This document shows positions 1-7,421 of a DNA stretch of 10,545 nt, piece by piece. The notes under the pieces are model-generated. The model ran no database searches. It was given only the letters and a program-made list of their open reading frames with translations, and was not told the origin of the DNA. The position numbers and the translations under genes are program-made. The stretch's first letter is position 1, and the number at the start of each line of letters is the position of its first letter. This DNA comes from an uncultured Gemmiger sp. (GTDB lineage Bacteria > Bacillota > Clostridia > Oscillospirales > Ruminococcaceae): the NCBI GenBank assembly GCA_959018215.1, contig CAUEKL010000070.1, forward strand, positions 1 through 10,545. Direction: 5' to 3'.

Positions 1-899
1 CCTTGGGGCAGCGGTATGCGGACGACCCCCAGGTGGCCTTTGTGGAGCTGGGCAGCCTGGGGCATTGGGGGGAATGGCATGTGGACACGGAGGCGGGCAT
101 CGCCCCCTTCCCCACCCGGGCGGTCACCGACGGCTATGTACAGGATTACCTGGCCGTTTTTTCCCCCGACCGGCTGCTGCTGCGCCGCCCCTATCCCATA
201 GGGCAGGAACAGGGGATGGGCTTGTACAACGATTCCTTCGGACTGCCCGACTCCCATGAGGAATGGCTTTCCTGGATTGCCGAAGGCTACCGGTCCGACC
301 AGAACGGCGAATGGCTGTCCGGCATGCCGGATTTCTGGCGTCGGGCCCCGTCCGGCGGGGAACTTTCCCCCCAGCAGGAGGACGGCTGGTATTTTTCCGC
401 CGACCAGTTTCCCACCACTCTGGCTTTGCTGAAAGAAAGCCATACCACCTTTCTGGGCCCCAACGCCCCGGGGTACGGGGAGCTTTCCGGCACCGAGGCG
501 GACAATCTGCGCACCTTGCTGGCGGAGATGGGCTATACCCTGGGGGTGCGTTCCTGCACCGTCCGGCACGTTCCCTTTTCCGCCGCACTGCAGGCGGAGC
601 TTACCTGGGAAAACACCGGCCTGGCCCCCCTGTACGCCGACTGGCCCGTGGCCCTGGAACTGCGGGACGAAGCCGGCCGGACCGTCTGGTCCGGCCGGGC
701 AGAGGCCCCCTTGTCCCGCTGGGGACCCGGCCGCCATACCCTCACCTGTGCCCTGCCCGGCGCTGAGTCCCTGCCCGGCGGGGCCTACACCCTGTGGGTG
801 GGCATCGTGGACCCCCTGACCGATTCCCCGGGGGTGGCCCTGCAGATGGAAACCGACCGGGACGGGGCGATGTACCGTGCGGCTGCGTTTTCGCTGTGA
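1..899 (+). CDS. DUF4832-type predicted glycosidase-like protein, C-terminal part (5' truncated)
   Basis: The gene enters from the left edge in the frame whose codons begin at base 3, so the first 298 visible residues are a C-terminal portion and the TTG at 3-5 is an internal codon. Visible residues 17-26 read GSLGHWGEWH, a W-G-E-W-H strand end like those in DUF4832/DUF4874 proteins, which are thought to have a TIM-barrel, glycosidase-like fold. A conserved-looking GGELSPQQE (about 118-126) follows. From about residue 185 the chain becomes a beta-sandwich-like module (LTWENTGLAPLYADWPVAL, then LWVGIVDP near the end). The family function is not established, and I infer a polysaccharide or surface-glycan role only from the fold. 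The N-terminus, and so any signal peptide, lies outside the window. The TGA stop is followed 6 bp later by a terminator. The family call is fairly sure; enzyme activity is unknown. Confidence 0.75.
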   Translation, partial: LGQRYADDPQVAFVELGSLGHWGEWHVDTEAGIAPFPTRAVTDGYVQDYLAVFSPDRLLLRRPYPIGQEQGMGLYNDSFGLPDSHEEWLSWIAEGYRSDQNGEWLSGMPDFWRRAPSGGELSPQQEDGWYFSADQFPTTLALLKESHTTFLGPNAPGYGELSGTEADNLRTLLAEMGYTLGVRSCTVRHVPFSAALQAELTWENTGLAPLYADWPVALELRDEAGRTVWSGRAEAPLSRWGPGRHTLTCALPGAESLPGGAYTLWVGIVDPLTDSPGVALQMETDRDGAMYRAAAFSL

Positions 900-905
900 A
901 GGGAA

Positions 906-950
906 GGCAGCAAAAAAATCCCGGTCTTTTGACCGGGATTTTTTGCTGCC
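906..950. terminator. Bidirectional intrinsic terminator between convergent genes
   Basis: A near-perfect inverted repeat has left arm 906-926 and right arm 931-950, with a TTTT loop and one extra A in the left arm. The GC core is ATCCCGGTC / GACCGGGAT. It is followed by a T tract when read on either strand (T6 on +, T7 on -), because the A tract of one arm is the T tract of the other. It sits 6 bp after the DUF4832 stop and 46 bp after the nitroreductase stop, so it can end both transcripts. Confidence 0.93.
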
Positions 951-996
951 TGTTTTTCCGAAACCGTTCCCATCTCTTCCGCCCGGAGCGCCGTCC

Positions 997-1845
997 TCAG
1001 ATGCCCTTGCCGGCTTGCCAGGACAGGATGTAATGCAGGGTCTGGGGAAGACCCCTGTCTGCCCCGGGTACCGATACAAAGGTGCCGGTCAGGCCCAGCT
1101 CCAGAGCGGTCTGGTGGAAATGGCACAGTGCAATGCCCAGATCCACCTGCTTGATCAGCTGCTCCGCCTCCGGGAGGCCCGGCTTGTACGATGCGTAGAA
1201 ATGATACAGTTCCCCGTCTTTGCACACCCGCCAGGGCTGGGCGTTGGTAGCGGACGGTGCCAGCCGCACCATTTCCAGCGGCCGGGCATAGGGGCCGGCT
1301 CCGGCCGGGGGGAGCGGCGTGGGGAGGTCCTTTTGAAAGAACAGGTCTTTCCAGGGTTTGCGGGCGGAGGATTTCATGGTGGAACGCATGAGGGTTTCCG
1401 CCAGACTGCGTTTGGCGGCGGGATACCCTACCGGAGAGATGGCCGGGAAGAGTTCCTCCCCGGGAATGCCCATGGCCGCCGCGAACTGTTCCCGCTGAAA
1501 GGTCGCGGCCAGCCACACCGTACCCAGCCCCAGATGGGTGGCATACAGCAGCAGGGTTTCAAACTCATACCCGGCGGCCAGCGGGGCCAGGCCGGTTTTG
1601 GGGACGGAAACGCCCAGAAAGGTACCGGCGCCCTTGATGACGCCATAGGTGCCCAGCTTTTCCCCGGCGGCGTCCACCTTTTTGTCGAGGATATATTCGT
1701 GAACCGGAACGCCGAAGGGATTGTCCAGCCGGTCCATGCAGGCTGCCAGCGCCGCCCGGTCCTGCGGGGAAAGAGGCCTTTCCTCATAGGTGCGCACGCT
1801 GTGGCGCTTCTGAATGGTCTGTACAACGGGAATGGGTAACTTCAC
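997..1845 (-). CDS. Nitroreductase family protein (TM1586-type, FMN-dependent)
   Basis: This 282-residue protein resembles the 'putative TM nitroreductase' group, in which the FMN-binding nitroreductase fold is internally duplicated. Visible signs are RHSVRTY at 14-20 (phosphate/FMN-contacting Arg motif), GLGTVWLA at 106-113 and PAISPVGYPA at 134-143. In the second half APSATNAQPW at 196-205 is a typical nitroreductase FMN motif. Such enzymes reduce nitro compounds, quinones or flavins with NAD(P)H in the cytoplasm; the real substrate cannot be read from the sequence. The start is GTG at 1845, chosen because a strong AAGGAGG lies 7 nt upstream. That ribosome site overlaps the TGA of the upstream oxidoreductase gene (13-bp gap), so the two are almost certainly co-transcribed and perhaps translationally coupled. 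Family confidence is high, specific function low. Confidence 0.88.
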   Translation of the reverse strand: MKLPIPVVQTIQKRHSVRTYEERPLSPQDRAALAACMDRLDNPFGVPVHEYILDKKVDAAGEKLGTYGVIKGAGTFLGVSVPKTGLAPLAAGYEFETLLLYATHLGLGTVWLAATFQREQFAAAMGIPGEELFPAISPVGYPAAKRSLAETLMRSTMKSSARKPWKDLFFQKDLPTPLPPAGAGPYARPLEMVRLAPSATNAQPWRVCKDGELYHFYASYKPGLPEAEQLIKQVDLGIALCHFHQTALELGLTGTFVSVPGADRGLPQTLHYILSWQAGKGI

Positions 1846-1858
1846 AGGTCTGCCTCCT

Positions 1859-2860
1859 TCACATCCGGATCATCACTTTGCCGCGGAGCGGGCCTTTTGC
1901 CACCAGCTGCAGGGCCTCGTCCGCCTGCTCCAGCGTGAAAACCCGATCATCCACGGCAGGCCGGATCTGCTGCCGTTCCACGATTTCGGTGATTTTGCGG
2001 AGCTGGGCACCGTCCGAACGGACGAACACAAACCGGTATTCCTTCCCCTGCGTCTGGGCAGCTTTGTCGTATTTCCGGCCTGCCAGGGCAAAGAGCTGTT
2101 TTTTCCAGCCGGGGAACTGTCTGTTCCGGGCAAAGGCTTTGTTGGGCCCGGTGCGCAGGCTGACCAGCCGCCCGCCCGGTTTCAGCACGGCCAGTTCGTG
2201 GCCGAACTCTCCCGGGCCCAGCGTGTCGATCACCCCGTCCAGCCCGGACAACTGCTCCCAGTAGTTTTCCTGTTTGTAGTCCAGATACCGGTCCACGCCC
2301 ATGGCCTCAAACTGCTCCCGCGCCCGGGCGTTGCCTGTGACCAGGACCTGCAGCCCCAGGGCCTTGGCCAGGGGGACGGCCATCTGCCCGAAGCTGCCCG
2401 ACCCGCCGGGGATCAGGACGGTCTGGCCGGGTTGTGCCTCCAGTTCCTCGGTGAGCGCCTGCCAGGCGGTGAGCCCGGTCAGGGGAATGGCGGCCGCCGT
2501 GGCGAAATCATACCCCGCGGGCATTTTGGCGATCTCTTTCTCATCCACCGCCACGTATTCCGCAAAGGCCCCGATTTTTTCCAGGGGCAGACGGGCGTAA
2601 ACATTGTCCCCTTTGTGAAAATTCTGTACCTTGTTTCCCACCTGCGCCACGACCCCGGCGCACTCATTGCCCAGGGTCAGGGGCATGGCGTATCCCTGGA
2701 TCAGCCTGACACTTCCCGTCAGGATCAGAAGATCCACCGGGTTGACCGCCGCCGCTTTGACCCGGATCAGCACTTCGGAATCGGAAATTTCCGGAACGGG
2801 GATGTCCTGCAGGACCGTGCGGATGGTTTTGGAATACTGTTGAATCCGGACTGCTTTCAT
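1859..2860 (-). CDS. Zinc-independent MDR oxidoreductase (quinone oxidoreductase-like)
   Basis: A 333-residue medium-chain dehydrogenase/reductase. The N-terminal GroES-like domain shows AAAVNPVD (about 36-43) and GNECAG (64-69). The Rossmann domain has a glycine-rich turn GGSGSFG at 152-158, and the tail GKVMIRM matches the usual 'GKxVL' end of the family. The catalytic and structural zinc cysteines of alcohol dehydrogenases are absent, so this belongs to the quinone reductase / enoyl reductase branch that uses NADPH to reduce quinones or alpha,beta-unsaturated carbonyls. The ATG at 2860 has AGAGG 6 nt upstream. It is the first gene of a two-gene operon with the nitroreductase and has its own promoter with paired operator-like palindromes. 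The pairing suggests an inducible response to quinones, nitro compounds or other electrophiles; that is inference. Confidence 0.88.
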   Translation of the reverse strand: MKAVRIQQYSKTIRTVLQDIPVPEISDSEVLIRVKAAAVNPVDLLILTGSVRLIQGYAMPLTLGNECAGVVAQVGNKVQNFHKGDNVYARLPLEKIGAFAEYVAVDEKEIAKMPAGYDFATAAAIPLTGLTAWQALTEELEAQPGQTVLIPGGSGSFGQMAVPLAKALGLQVLVTGNARAREQFEAMGVDRYLDYKQENYWEQLSGLDGVIDTLGPGEFGHELAVLKPGGRLVSLRTGPNKAFARNRQFPGWKKQLFALAGRKYDKAAQTQGKEYRFVFVRSDGAQLRKITEIVERQQIRPAVDDRVFTLEQADEALQLVAKGPLRGKVMIRM

Positions 2861-2900
2861 GGAAAACCTCTTTCTGTGGGGAATGATTCTTGCGTCTTAG

Positions 2901-2951
2901 AAAAAAAGCACTATGGCAGATGTAATGATTCAAATTACATCTGCCATAGTG
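2901..2951 (-). terminator. 18-bp perfect hairpin followed by T7, read on the minus strand
   Basis: The arms 2934-2951 and 2909-2926 are perfectly complementary over 18 bp with a 7-nt loop. On the minus strand the hairpin is followed by GC-less-than-rich sequence of just one base and then seven T (2907-2901), the form of an intrinsic terminator. It is the only plausible terminator I see after the sugar operon, whose last gene ends at 3052. The stem is AT-rich in its inner half. Transcripts started at the overlapping promoter would begin inside the first arm and keep only about 9 bp of stem, 10 nt away from the T tract. The structure also contains operator palindrome 2, so it may serve either role or both. 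Confidence 0.65.
2920..2940. promoter_or_regulatory. Operator-like palindrome 2, at the transcription start (ATGTAA-N9-TTACAT)
   Basis: ATGTAA (2920-2925) and TTACAT (2935-2940) have the same 9-bp spacing as the site at 2965-2985. It is the core of a longer 18-bp-arm inverted repeat and covers the predicted start and first transcribed bases. A repressor bound here would block initiation or escape. Two identical half-site layouts at one promoter make chance unlikely. Confidence 0.7.
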
Positions 2952-2976
2952 TAGCACAGGCTCAATGTAATGTCAA
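2948..2976 (-). promoter_or_regulatory. Sigma-A-type promoter of the oxidoreductase/nitroreductase operon
   Basis: Read on the minus strand, a perfect -35 TTGACA (2976-2971) is separated by exactly 17 nt from TACACT (2953-2948), a good -10. The expected start is around 2942-2940, which leaves a 5' leader of about 80 nt before the ATG at 2860. The -35 lies inside one operator-like palindrome, and the -10 overlaps the outer end of the 18-bp inverted repeat. Confidence 0.85.
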
Positions 2977-2985
2977 CAGTTACAT
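2965..2985. promoter_or_regulatory. Operator-like palindrome 1, over the -35 (ATGTAA-N9-TTACAT)
   Basis: The half-sites ATGTAA (2965-2970) and TTACAT (2980-2985) are perfect inverted copies with a 9-bp spacer that contains the -35 hexamer. The same half-sites with the same spacing recur centred 45 bp downstream. This architecture is typical of a dimeric helix-turn-helix repressor (TetR- or MerR-like sizes fit). No such regulator is encoded in the window, so the protein is unknown. Confidence 0.7.
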
Positions 2986-3051
2986 CAAGTCGGATTTGCG
3001 CTGGGGGCACAACGCCCTTTCTCCTGCAATCAGCCGGGAGCATGCGGCACT

Positions 3052-3843
3052 CTATTTTCCGGCACAGGGTTGCCTTTCAGCAAGCAGCCGGCCGATTTCC
3101 CGGGCGACGCCATCCTGCCCATTGGATTCAATGACCCGTTCGGCCAGCGCCCGCAGGGCCGGGTCCCCGTTGCCCATAGCCCGGGTATGCACAAAGGCAC
3201 GGAAGAGGCTCCGGTCATTGCACCCGTCCCCGAACACCAGCACCTGGTCCGGAAGGATGCCGTATCGCTCCGCCATCCACCGGGCCGTGTTCCCCTTTTG
3301 GGCTTCCCGGGCGGTGACTTCCAGATTCCAGGGGGCCGAAGTGGTCACGGTCATATCGGGCCGGGTCTGCAGCATCTGACGGGCACGGGCCAGGGCATCG
3401 GGATTTTGGGAAAAGGCAAAGATCTTGCGCACCTGCGGCTGCCGGGCCCAGAAAGCGGCCAGCCGCGGAAGGGGTTGCGCCGTGGGGCACAGTTCGGTAT
3501 CGGTGGTGAAATCTCCCCCGTCGGTATTGACTTCAAACCCCAGGTCATACCGCCGCAGCACCGCCACCGCATGCCGGGCGGCCGCCGGCGGCAGGCAGAC
3601 CGCCCGCAGCAGTTCGCCCCGGGCGGTGCGGGCTTCCGCGCCGTTGAGCAGCACGAACTCCGCCGCCACACCGGCCTCGGCCAGCAAGGGAGAAGCGGTT
3701 TTCCAGCTGCGGCCGGTGGCCGCCAGCAGGGGGATGCCCGCCCGCCGGGCCCGCTGCAGGGCTTCGGCCGTTCGGGGGGTGATGTGTCCTTCCGGCCCCA
3801 GCAGGGTGCCGTCCAGATCACTGATCAGCAGTCGGATGGCCAT
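3052..3843 (-). CDS. Cof-type HAD-IIB family hydrolase (probable sugar phosphatase)
   Basis: This 263-residue protein carries all four HAD signatures. Motif I is DLDGTLL at 9-15 (D9 nucleophile, D11 acid/base), and ATGR at 42-45 follows the first strand pair as in Cof proteins. K183 lies in QKGN (motif III), and GDGCND at 205-210 is motif IV, binding Mg2+. A C2-type cap lies between. Family members dephosphorylate hexose phosphates, flavin or cofactor phosphates with broad specificity. The ATG has GAGGAGG 4 nt upstream, overlapping the stop of the alpha-galactosidase gene (9-bp gap), so it is the last gene of the sugar operon. I infer a role in removing a phosphorylated sugar or relieving sugar-phosphate stress, but the family is promiscuous and specificity cannot be read here. 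No clear terminator occurs before the hairpin at 2909-2951. Confidence 0.88.
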   Translation of the reverse strand: MAIRLLISDLDGTLLGPEGHITPRTAEALQRARRAGIPLLAATGRSWKTASPLLAEAGVAAEFVLLNGAEARTARGELLRAVCLPPAAARHAVAVLRRYDLGFEVNTDGGDFTTDTELCPTAQPLPRLAAFWARQPQVRKIFAFSQNPDALARARQMLQTRPDMTVTTSAPWNLEVTAREAQKGNTARWMAERYGILPDQVLVFGDGCNDRSLFRAFVHTRAMGNGDPALRALAERVIESNGQDGVAREIGRLLAERQPCAGK

Positions 3844-3852
3844 GGTTCCTCC

Positions 3853-6030
3853 TCAGCTTTCCGCACAAAGAAAGACGGTGCGGGTGGTAAAGTCCTGCTT
3901 GCAGGGCGGCAGCGTCAGGCCCGCTTCCATGAGTTCGTCCCCGCCGTAGATCTGCCCCGTCTCGGCGTCCCGGTACTCCCGGGCTGGGTCCAGACCGCAG
4001 AACCGGAAAACCGCCTGCTCGCCCAGCGGGTCGTAGAGGGTGCGGAAGATCACTGCCAGGCACCGGCTTTGGTCGGCGCTGACTATCGAGGCCATCCGGT
4101 CGCCCGGGCGGGTCACCGGGTGGCGCCAGAAGGTGCCCTGCATCAGCCAGTCCCGCCGGGCCTTGGCCCGGGCCACCTGGGCGGCGATGGCGGTGCGTTC
4201 TTCCGGGGTGCAGCGGGTCAGGTCCAGCTCATACCCCAGATTGAAGAGCTGCGCCACCGCGAACCGGGTTTCCAGCGGGGTGGTGCGGCCGGTCTGGTGG
4301 TTGGGGGTGATACTTACATGGGCCCCCAGCACCTCCGGCGGATAGAGCAGGCTGAACCCGGCCTGGATGTCGGTGCGGTCCCGGGCGTCGGTGTTGTCGC
4401 TGGTCCAGTTCTGGGAAAAATAAGCCAGCATTCCGGCGTCCAGCCGGGCCCCGCCGCTGGAACAGCCCTCAAAGAGGACCTCCGGGTAGCGTTGGGTGAT
4501 CTGCCGCAGAAGCTCATACAGGCCCAGAATGTACCGGTGAGACACTTCCCCCTGGCGTTCGGCGGGCAGTGCCGCCGAAGCCACATCGGTCAGGGGGCGG
4601 TTCATGTCCCATTTGATATAGTCGATCTTGCCGGTGCCCAGATACCGGTGCAGTGTATCCAGCAGATACTGCCGCACCTCCCCCCGGCCCAGGTCCAGAA
4701 GATATTCATGGCGGCCCTCCCGGGGCTCCAGCCCCGGCACCTGCAAGATCCAGTCGGGATGGGCCCGCCAGAGGTCACTGTCCCGGCTGACGGCCTCCGG
4801 CTCAAACCACAGACCGAATTTCAGCCCCAGGCCATGGACCAGGTCGGCGGCGGCTTCAATGCCGCCGGGCAGCTTGGCGGTGTTGCAGCACCAGTCCCCC
4901 ATGGAGGAGCGGCTGTCGTTGCCCTTGCGGAACCAGCCGTCGTCCAGCACAAACAGTTCCATGCCCAGTTCCTTGGCAAGGCGTGCCTGGGTCTCGATCT
5001 TTTCCAGGCTCACATCGTAGTACATTCCTTCCCAGGAATTGAGGAGGATGGGCCGGGGCACGCCCCGCCAGCGGGGCGGCAGCAGGTGACGGCGCAGGGT
5101 AGTGTGGAAATTATGGCTCATCCCGTTGAGGCCCCGACCGCTGTAGGTCAGCAGGGCTTCGGGGGTCTCGAAGCTTTCCCCGGGTGCCAGGGTCCAGGTG
5201 AAGCTCTCATCCCCCAGGCCCATCTGGGCCCGCACCGCCCCGAAAGCGTCCTGCTCCACCACGGCGTTGAAGTTGCCGCTGTACACCGGCATGCAGCCGT
5301 AGACGGCACCGGCAGTCTCGGTGGCGGCCGGGTCCAGCACCGCCCAGAAGGGCTGGTGCCGGGGGCTGCTGGAACCGTACCGGCTGCCCACCGCCTGCAC
5401 CCCCTGATGGAGGGGCACCCGACTTTGCTGGGCTTCCCGGGCATGGCAGCCGTAGAGGGTCAGGAAATCATAGGATGCGGCAGGCAGGGGGAGGGAAACG
5501 CTTTGCAGGTTGGTGATGCGCACCGGCGCCGGGCCGGTGTTGACAATCCGCTGCTGCCGGGCGATGACATCCCCATCGGCAAAGATGGTGTAATAGAGAG
5601 TCAGGGTGACCCCCGCCACTTCGTCGAAGCAGTCCACCGCCAGGGTCTCGCTCTCCCCTGCCGCCGCAAAGGTCACCGGCAGCGTATCGGATTCCGGCTT
5701 TTTGTCCAGAATCCGCCAGCCACGGAAGACCAGCTCGGAAACCGGTGCACCGGTACGCCCGGTCACCGAAAAAGCGGGGCGACGGTAGTCGCCCCGGCCT
5801 GCCGCAGGGAATTCCCAGGGCAGGGCATCGAAGTAGAGGTGGGTATCGCCGTACTCGGTGGTATAGCTGCGCTTGGCGGGCTGGGGCACGCCAGTGCCCC
5901 GCCAGCGGCGCAGGGCCGGGCCGAAGTAACGGTGCAGCAGGTACCGGCCGTCCAGCAGCTGCATCACATAGCTGATGCGTCCGTTGGTCAGGTGGACGGT
6001 GCCCCGGGATTCATCAAAACAGATACTCAT
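3853..6030 (-). CDS. aga: GH36 alpha-galactosidase
   Basis: A 725-residue retaining alpha-galactosidase of the large Firmicutes type, with length matching the roughly 730-residue family. The N-terminal beta-sandwich is followed by a TIM barrel from about 325. The barrel shows VLDDGWF (361-367), GLWFEPE (406-412), the nucleophile D475 in KWDMNR, CSSGGARLD (523-531) and SDNTDAR. D545 in that last stretch is the predicted acid/base, 70 residues after the nucleophile as in characterised homologues. It cleaves terminal alpha-1,6-galactose from melibiose, raffinose and stachyose. No signal peptide is seen, so it is cytoplasmic. Unlike the gut enzyme AgaSK, it has no C-terminal sucrose-kinase domain. 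The ATG at 6030 overlaps the EIIBC stop by 4 bp (ATGA), with GGAG 5 nt upstream. Family call very sure; natural substrate unsure. Confidence 0.95.
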   Translation of the reverse strand: MSICFDESRGTVHLTNGRISYVMQLLDGRYLLHRYFGPALRRWRGTGVPQPAKRSYTTEYGDTHLYFDALPWEFPAAGRGDYRRPAFSVTGRTGAPVSELVFRGWRILDKKPESDTLPVTFAAAGESETLAVDCFDEVAGVTLTLYYTIFADGDVIARQQRIVNTGPAPVRITNLQSVSLPLPAASYDFLTLYGCHAREAQQSRVPLHQGVQAVGSRYGSSSPRHQPFWAVLDPAATETAGAVYGCMPVYSGNFNAVVEQDAFGAVRAQMGLGDESFTWTLAPGESFETPEALLTYSGRGLNGMSHNFHTTLRRHLLPPRWRGVPRPILLNSWEGMYYDVSLEKIETQARLAKELGMELFVLDDGWFRKGNDSRSSMGDWCCNTAKLPGGIEAAADLVHGLGLKFGLWFEPEAVSRDSDLWRAHPDWILQVPGLEPREGRHEYLLDLGRGEVRQYLLDTLHRYLGTGKIDYIKWDMNRPLTDVASAALPAERQGEVSHRYILGLYELLRQITQRYPEVLFEGCSSGGARLDAGMLAYFSQNWTSDNTDARDRTDIQAGFSLLYPPEVLGAHVSITPNHQTGRTTPLETRFAVAQLFNLGYELDLTRCTPEERTAIAAQVARAKARRDWLMQGTFWRHPVTRPGDRMASIVSADQSRCLAVIFRTLYDPLGEQAVFRFCGLDPAREYRDAETGQIYGGDELMEAGLTLPPCKQDFTTRTVFLCAES

Positions 6031-7421
6031 GCCTGCTCCATTTTGTGGTTGAAGCCGAACAGCCAGGTGAGTACAAAGGCCACGGCGAAGGCTACCACGT
6101 TGACGAGAATGTACATAGGCAGCTGCTCATTGAGATAAAGCAGGGTGCCGGGGATGCCGGTGATGGACATACCAGTGGCGCGCAGGCCGAAGAGGGAGGC
6201 CAGGAAACCGCCCACACCGCCGCCGATCATGGACATGACGAAGGGTTTGACAAAGCGCAGGTTGACGCCGAAGACCGCCGGTTCGGTAATGCCCAGCAGG
6301 GCGGACAGGCAGGACGGGTAGGCGATTTGCTTGGTCTTGGCAGAGGTCGCCTTGATGGCCACCGCCAGCACGGCGCCCGCCTGGGCCACGTTGCCGCAGG
6401 TGCCGATGGGGTTCAGGTAGTTCCAGCCGTCCTTGGCCAGCATGCTGATCTCCAGGAAGTTGAGGATATGATGGATGCCGAAGATGCCCAGCAGCTGGCC
6501 GAAGCTGCCGTAGATCAGACCGCCGATGCCCATGGGCAGGGTGAGCAGGCCTTCCACCACGAAGAGGACGCCGTTTTCCACCATGTGCAGGATGGGTCCC
6601 AGCACGAACATGGCCATGAGGATGCCCACCAGCAGGGTCAGGAAGGGGGTGACAATGAGGTCGATGGCATCCGGCACATGCTTGCGCAGGAACTTTTCAA
6701 ACTTGGCCGCCAGCACGCCGGTGGCGAAAGCGGGCAGCACCGAGCCCTGGTACCCGGCCACCGGGATGAAGCCGAAGAAGGTCAGGGGTTCCGCCGCGCC
6801 GGAGCCCACATCGTAGGCGCTGGGCAGGCTGTTGCTGACCAGCATCAGGCCCAGCACAATGCCGATGACCGGGCTGCCGCCGAAGTTCTTGAAGGTGGAC
6901 CAGCAGACCAGGGCCGGCAGGAAGGCGAAGGCGGTATCGGTGAGGATCTGGGTAAAGAGCAGGAGCTGCTGGGGGATGTCGTCGGGGGTCATGCCGAAGA
7001 CGCCCAGCACCGCCTCCTGGGTGAGCAGCCCCCGCAGGCCCATGAAGAGGCCGGTGGCCACCAGCACCGGGATGATGGGCACGAACACGTCGGAGAACAT
7101 CCGGATGGCACGCTGGAAGCGGTTGCCGGTAACCGGCTTGGCGGGCTTGTCGTCCACGGCGGCCTCGGGCTGCAGGCCCAGTTCGTTCATGACCGCCTCA
7201 TAGACGCGGTTGACCAGCCCGGTACCAAAGATGATCTGGTACTGACCGGCGTTGAAGAAGGAACCTTTCACCTTGTCCAGGTTCTCCACTTCCTTGACCT
7301 GGATCTTGTCCTTGTCGCTGACGACAATGCGCAGCCGGGTGGCACAGTGCATCACCGAGAGGATGTTTTCCCTGCCGCCCACCAGCGGGATCAGGGCCTG
7401 GGCAATCTCTTTTTCTGTCAT
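6027..7421 (-). CDS. scrA: PTS EIIBC component, sucrose type
   Basis: This 464-residue membrane permease has an EIIB domain at about 1-85, with the phosphorylated cysteine C26 in the HCATRLR motif. A linker leads to an EIIC domain (about 105-464) with around ten hydrophobic segments and the sugar-site signature GITEP at 377-381, followed by AVFGVNLRF. The domain order and the EIIB sequence (GQYQIIFGTGLVN) match the sucrose-specific EIIBC group (ScrA/SacP); trehalose or beta-glucoside types are less likely given the GH32 neighbour. No EIIA domain is fused, so a glucose-type EIIA elsewhere must donate phosphate. The ATG at 7421 overlaps the GH32 stop by 4 bp and has a very strong AGGAGGAGG 7 nt upstream. 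It would import sucrose as sucrose-6-phosphate; how it serves alpha-galactosides is an open point. Confidence 0.92.
   Translation of the reverse strand: MTEKEIAQALIPLVGGRENILSVMHCATRLRIVVSDKDKIQVKEVENLDKVKGSFFNAGQYQIIFGTGLVNRVYEAVMNELGLQPEAAVDDKPAKPVTGNRFQRAIRMFSDVFVPIIPVLVATGLFMGLRGLLTQEAVLGVFGMTPDDIPQQLLLFTQILTDTAFAFLPALVCWSTFKNFGGSPVIGIVLGLMLVSNSLPSAYDVGSGAAEPLTFFGFIPVAGYQGSVLPAFATGVLAAKFEKFLRKHVPDAIDLIVTPFLTLLVGILMAMFVLGPILHMVENGVLFVVEGLLTLPMGIGGLIYGSFGQLLGIFGIHHILNFLEISMLAKDGWNYLNPIGTCGNVAQAGAVLAVAIKATSAKTKQIAYPSCLSALLGITEPAVFGVNLRFVKPFVMSMIGGGVGGFLASLFGLRATGMSITGIPGTLLYLNEQLPMYILVNVVAFAVAFVLTWLFGFNHKMEQA

Noticed and set aside
877..1839. A 320-codon plus-strand frame opposite the nitroreductase
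   Set aside because: It begins inside the DUF4832 gene and crosses the bidirectional terminator. The minus-strand gene has clear FMN motifs and a strong ribosome site.
2987..3050. Short hairpin GGGC-N5-GCCC as a terminator for the sugar operon
   Set aside because: The stem is only 4 bp and has no T tract on the minus strand, the direction needed; the hairpin at 2909-2951 fits much better.
1814..3379. A 521-codon open frame on the plus strand, opposite the MDR gene and running through its promoter
   Set aside because: It runs through the hairpin and operators and into the opposite strand of the HAD gene. It has no start signal and no domain; it is a by-product of GC-rich codon use.
3070..6138. 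A 1022-codon open frame on the plus strand, antisense to the HAD and GH36 genes
   Set aside because: The minus-strand proteins carry complete catalytic motifs and ribosome sites. The plus frame has low-complexity Gly/Pro/Gln/His-rich composition, as expected from antisense of GC-rich codons, and crosses gene boundaries.
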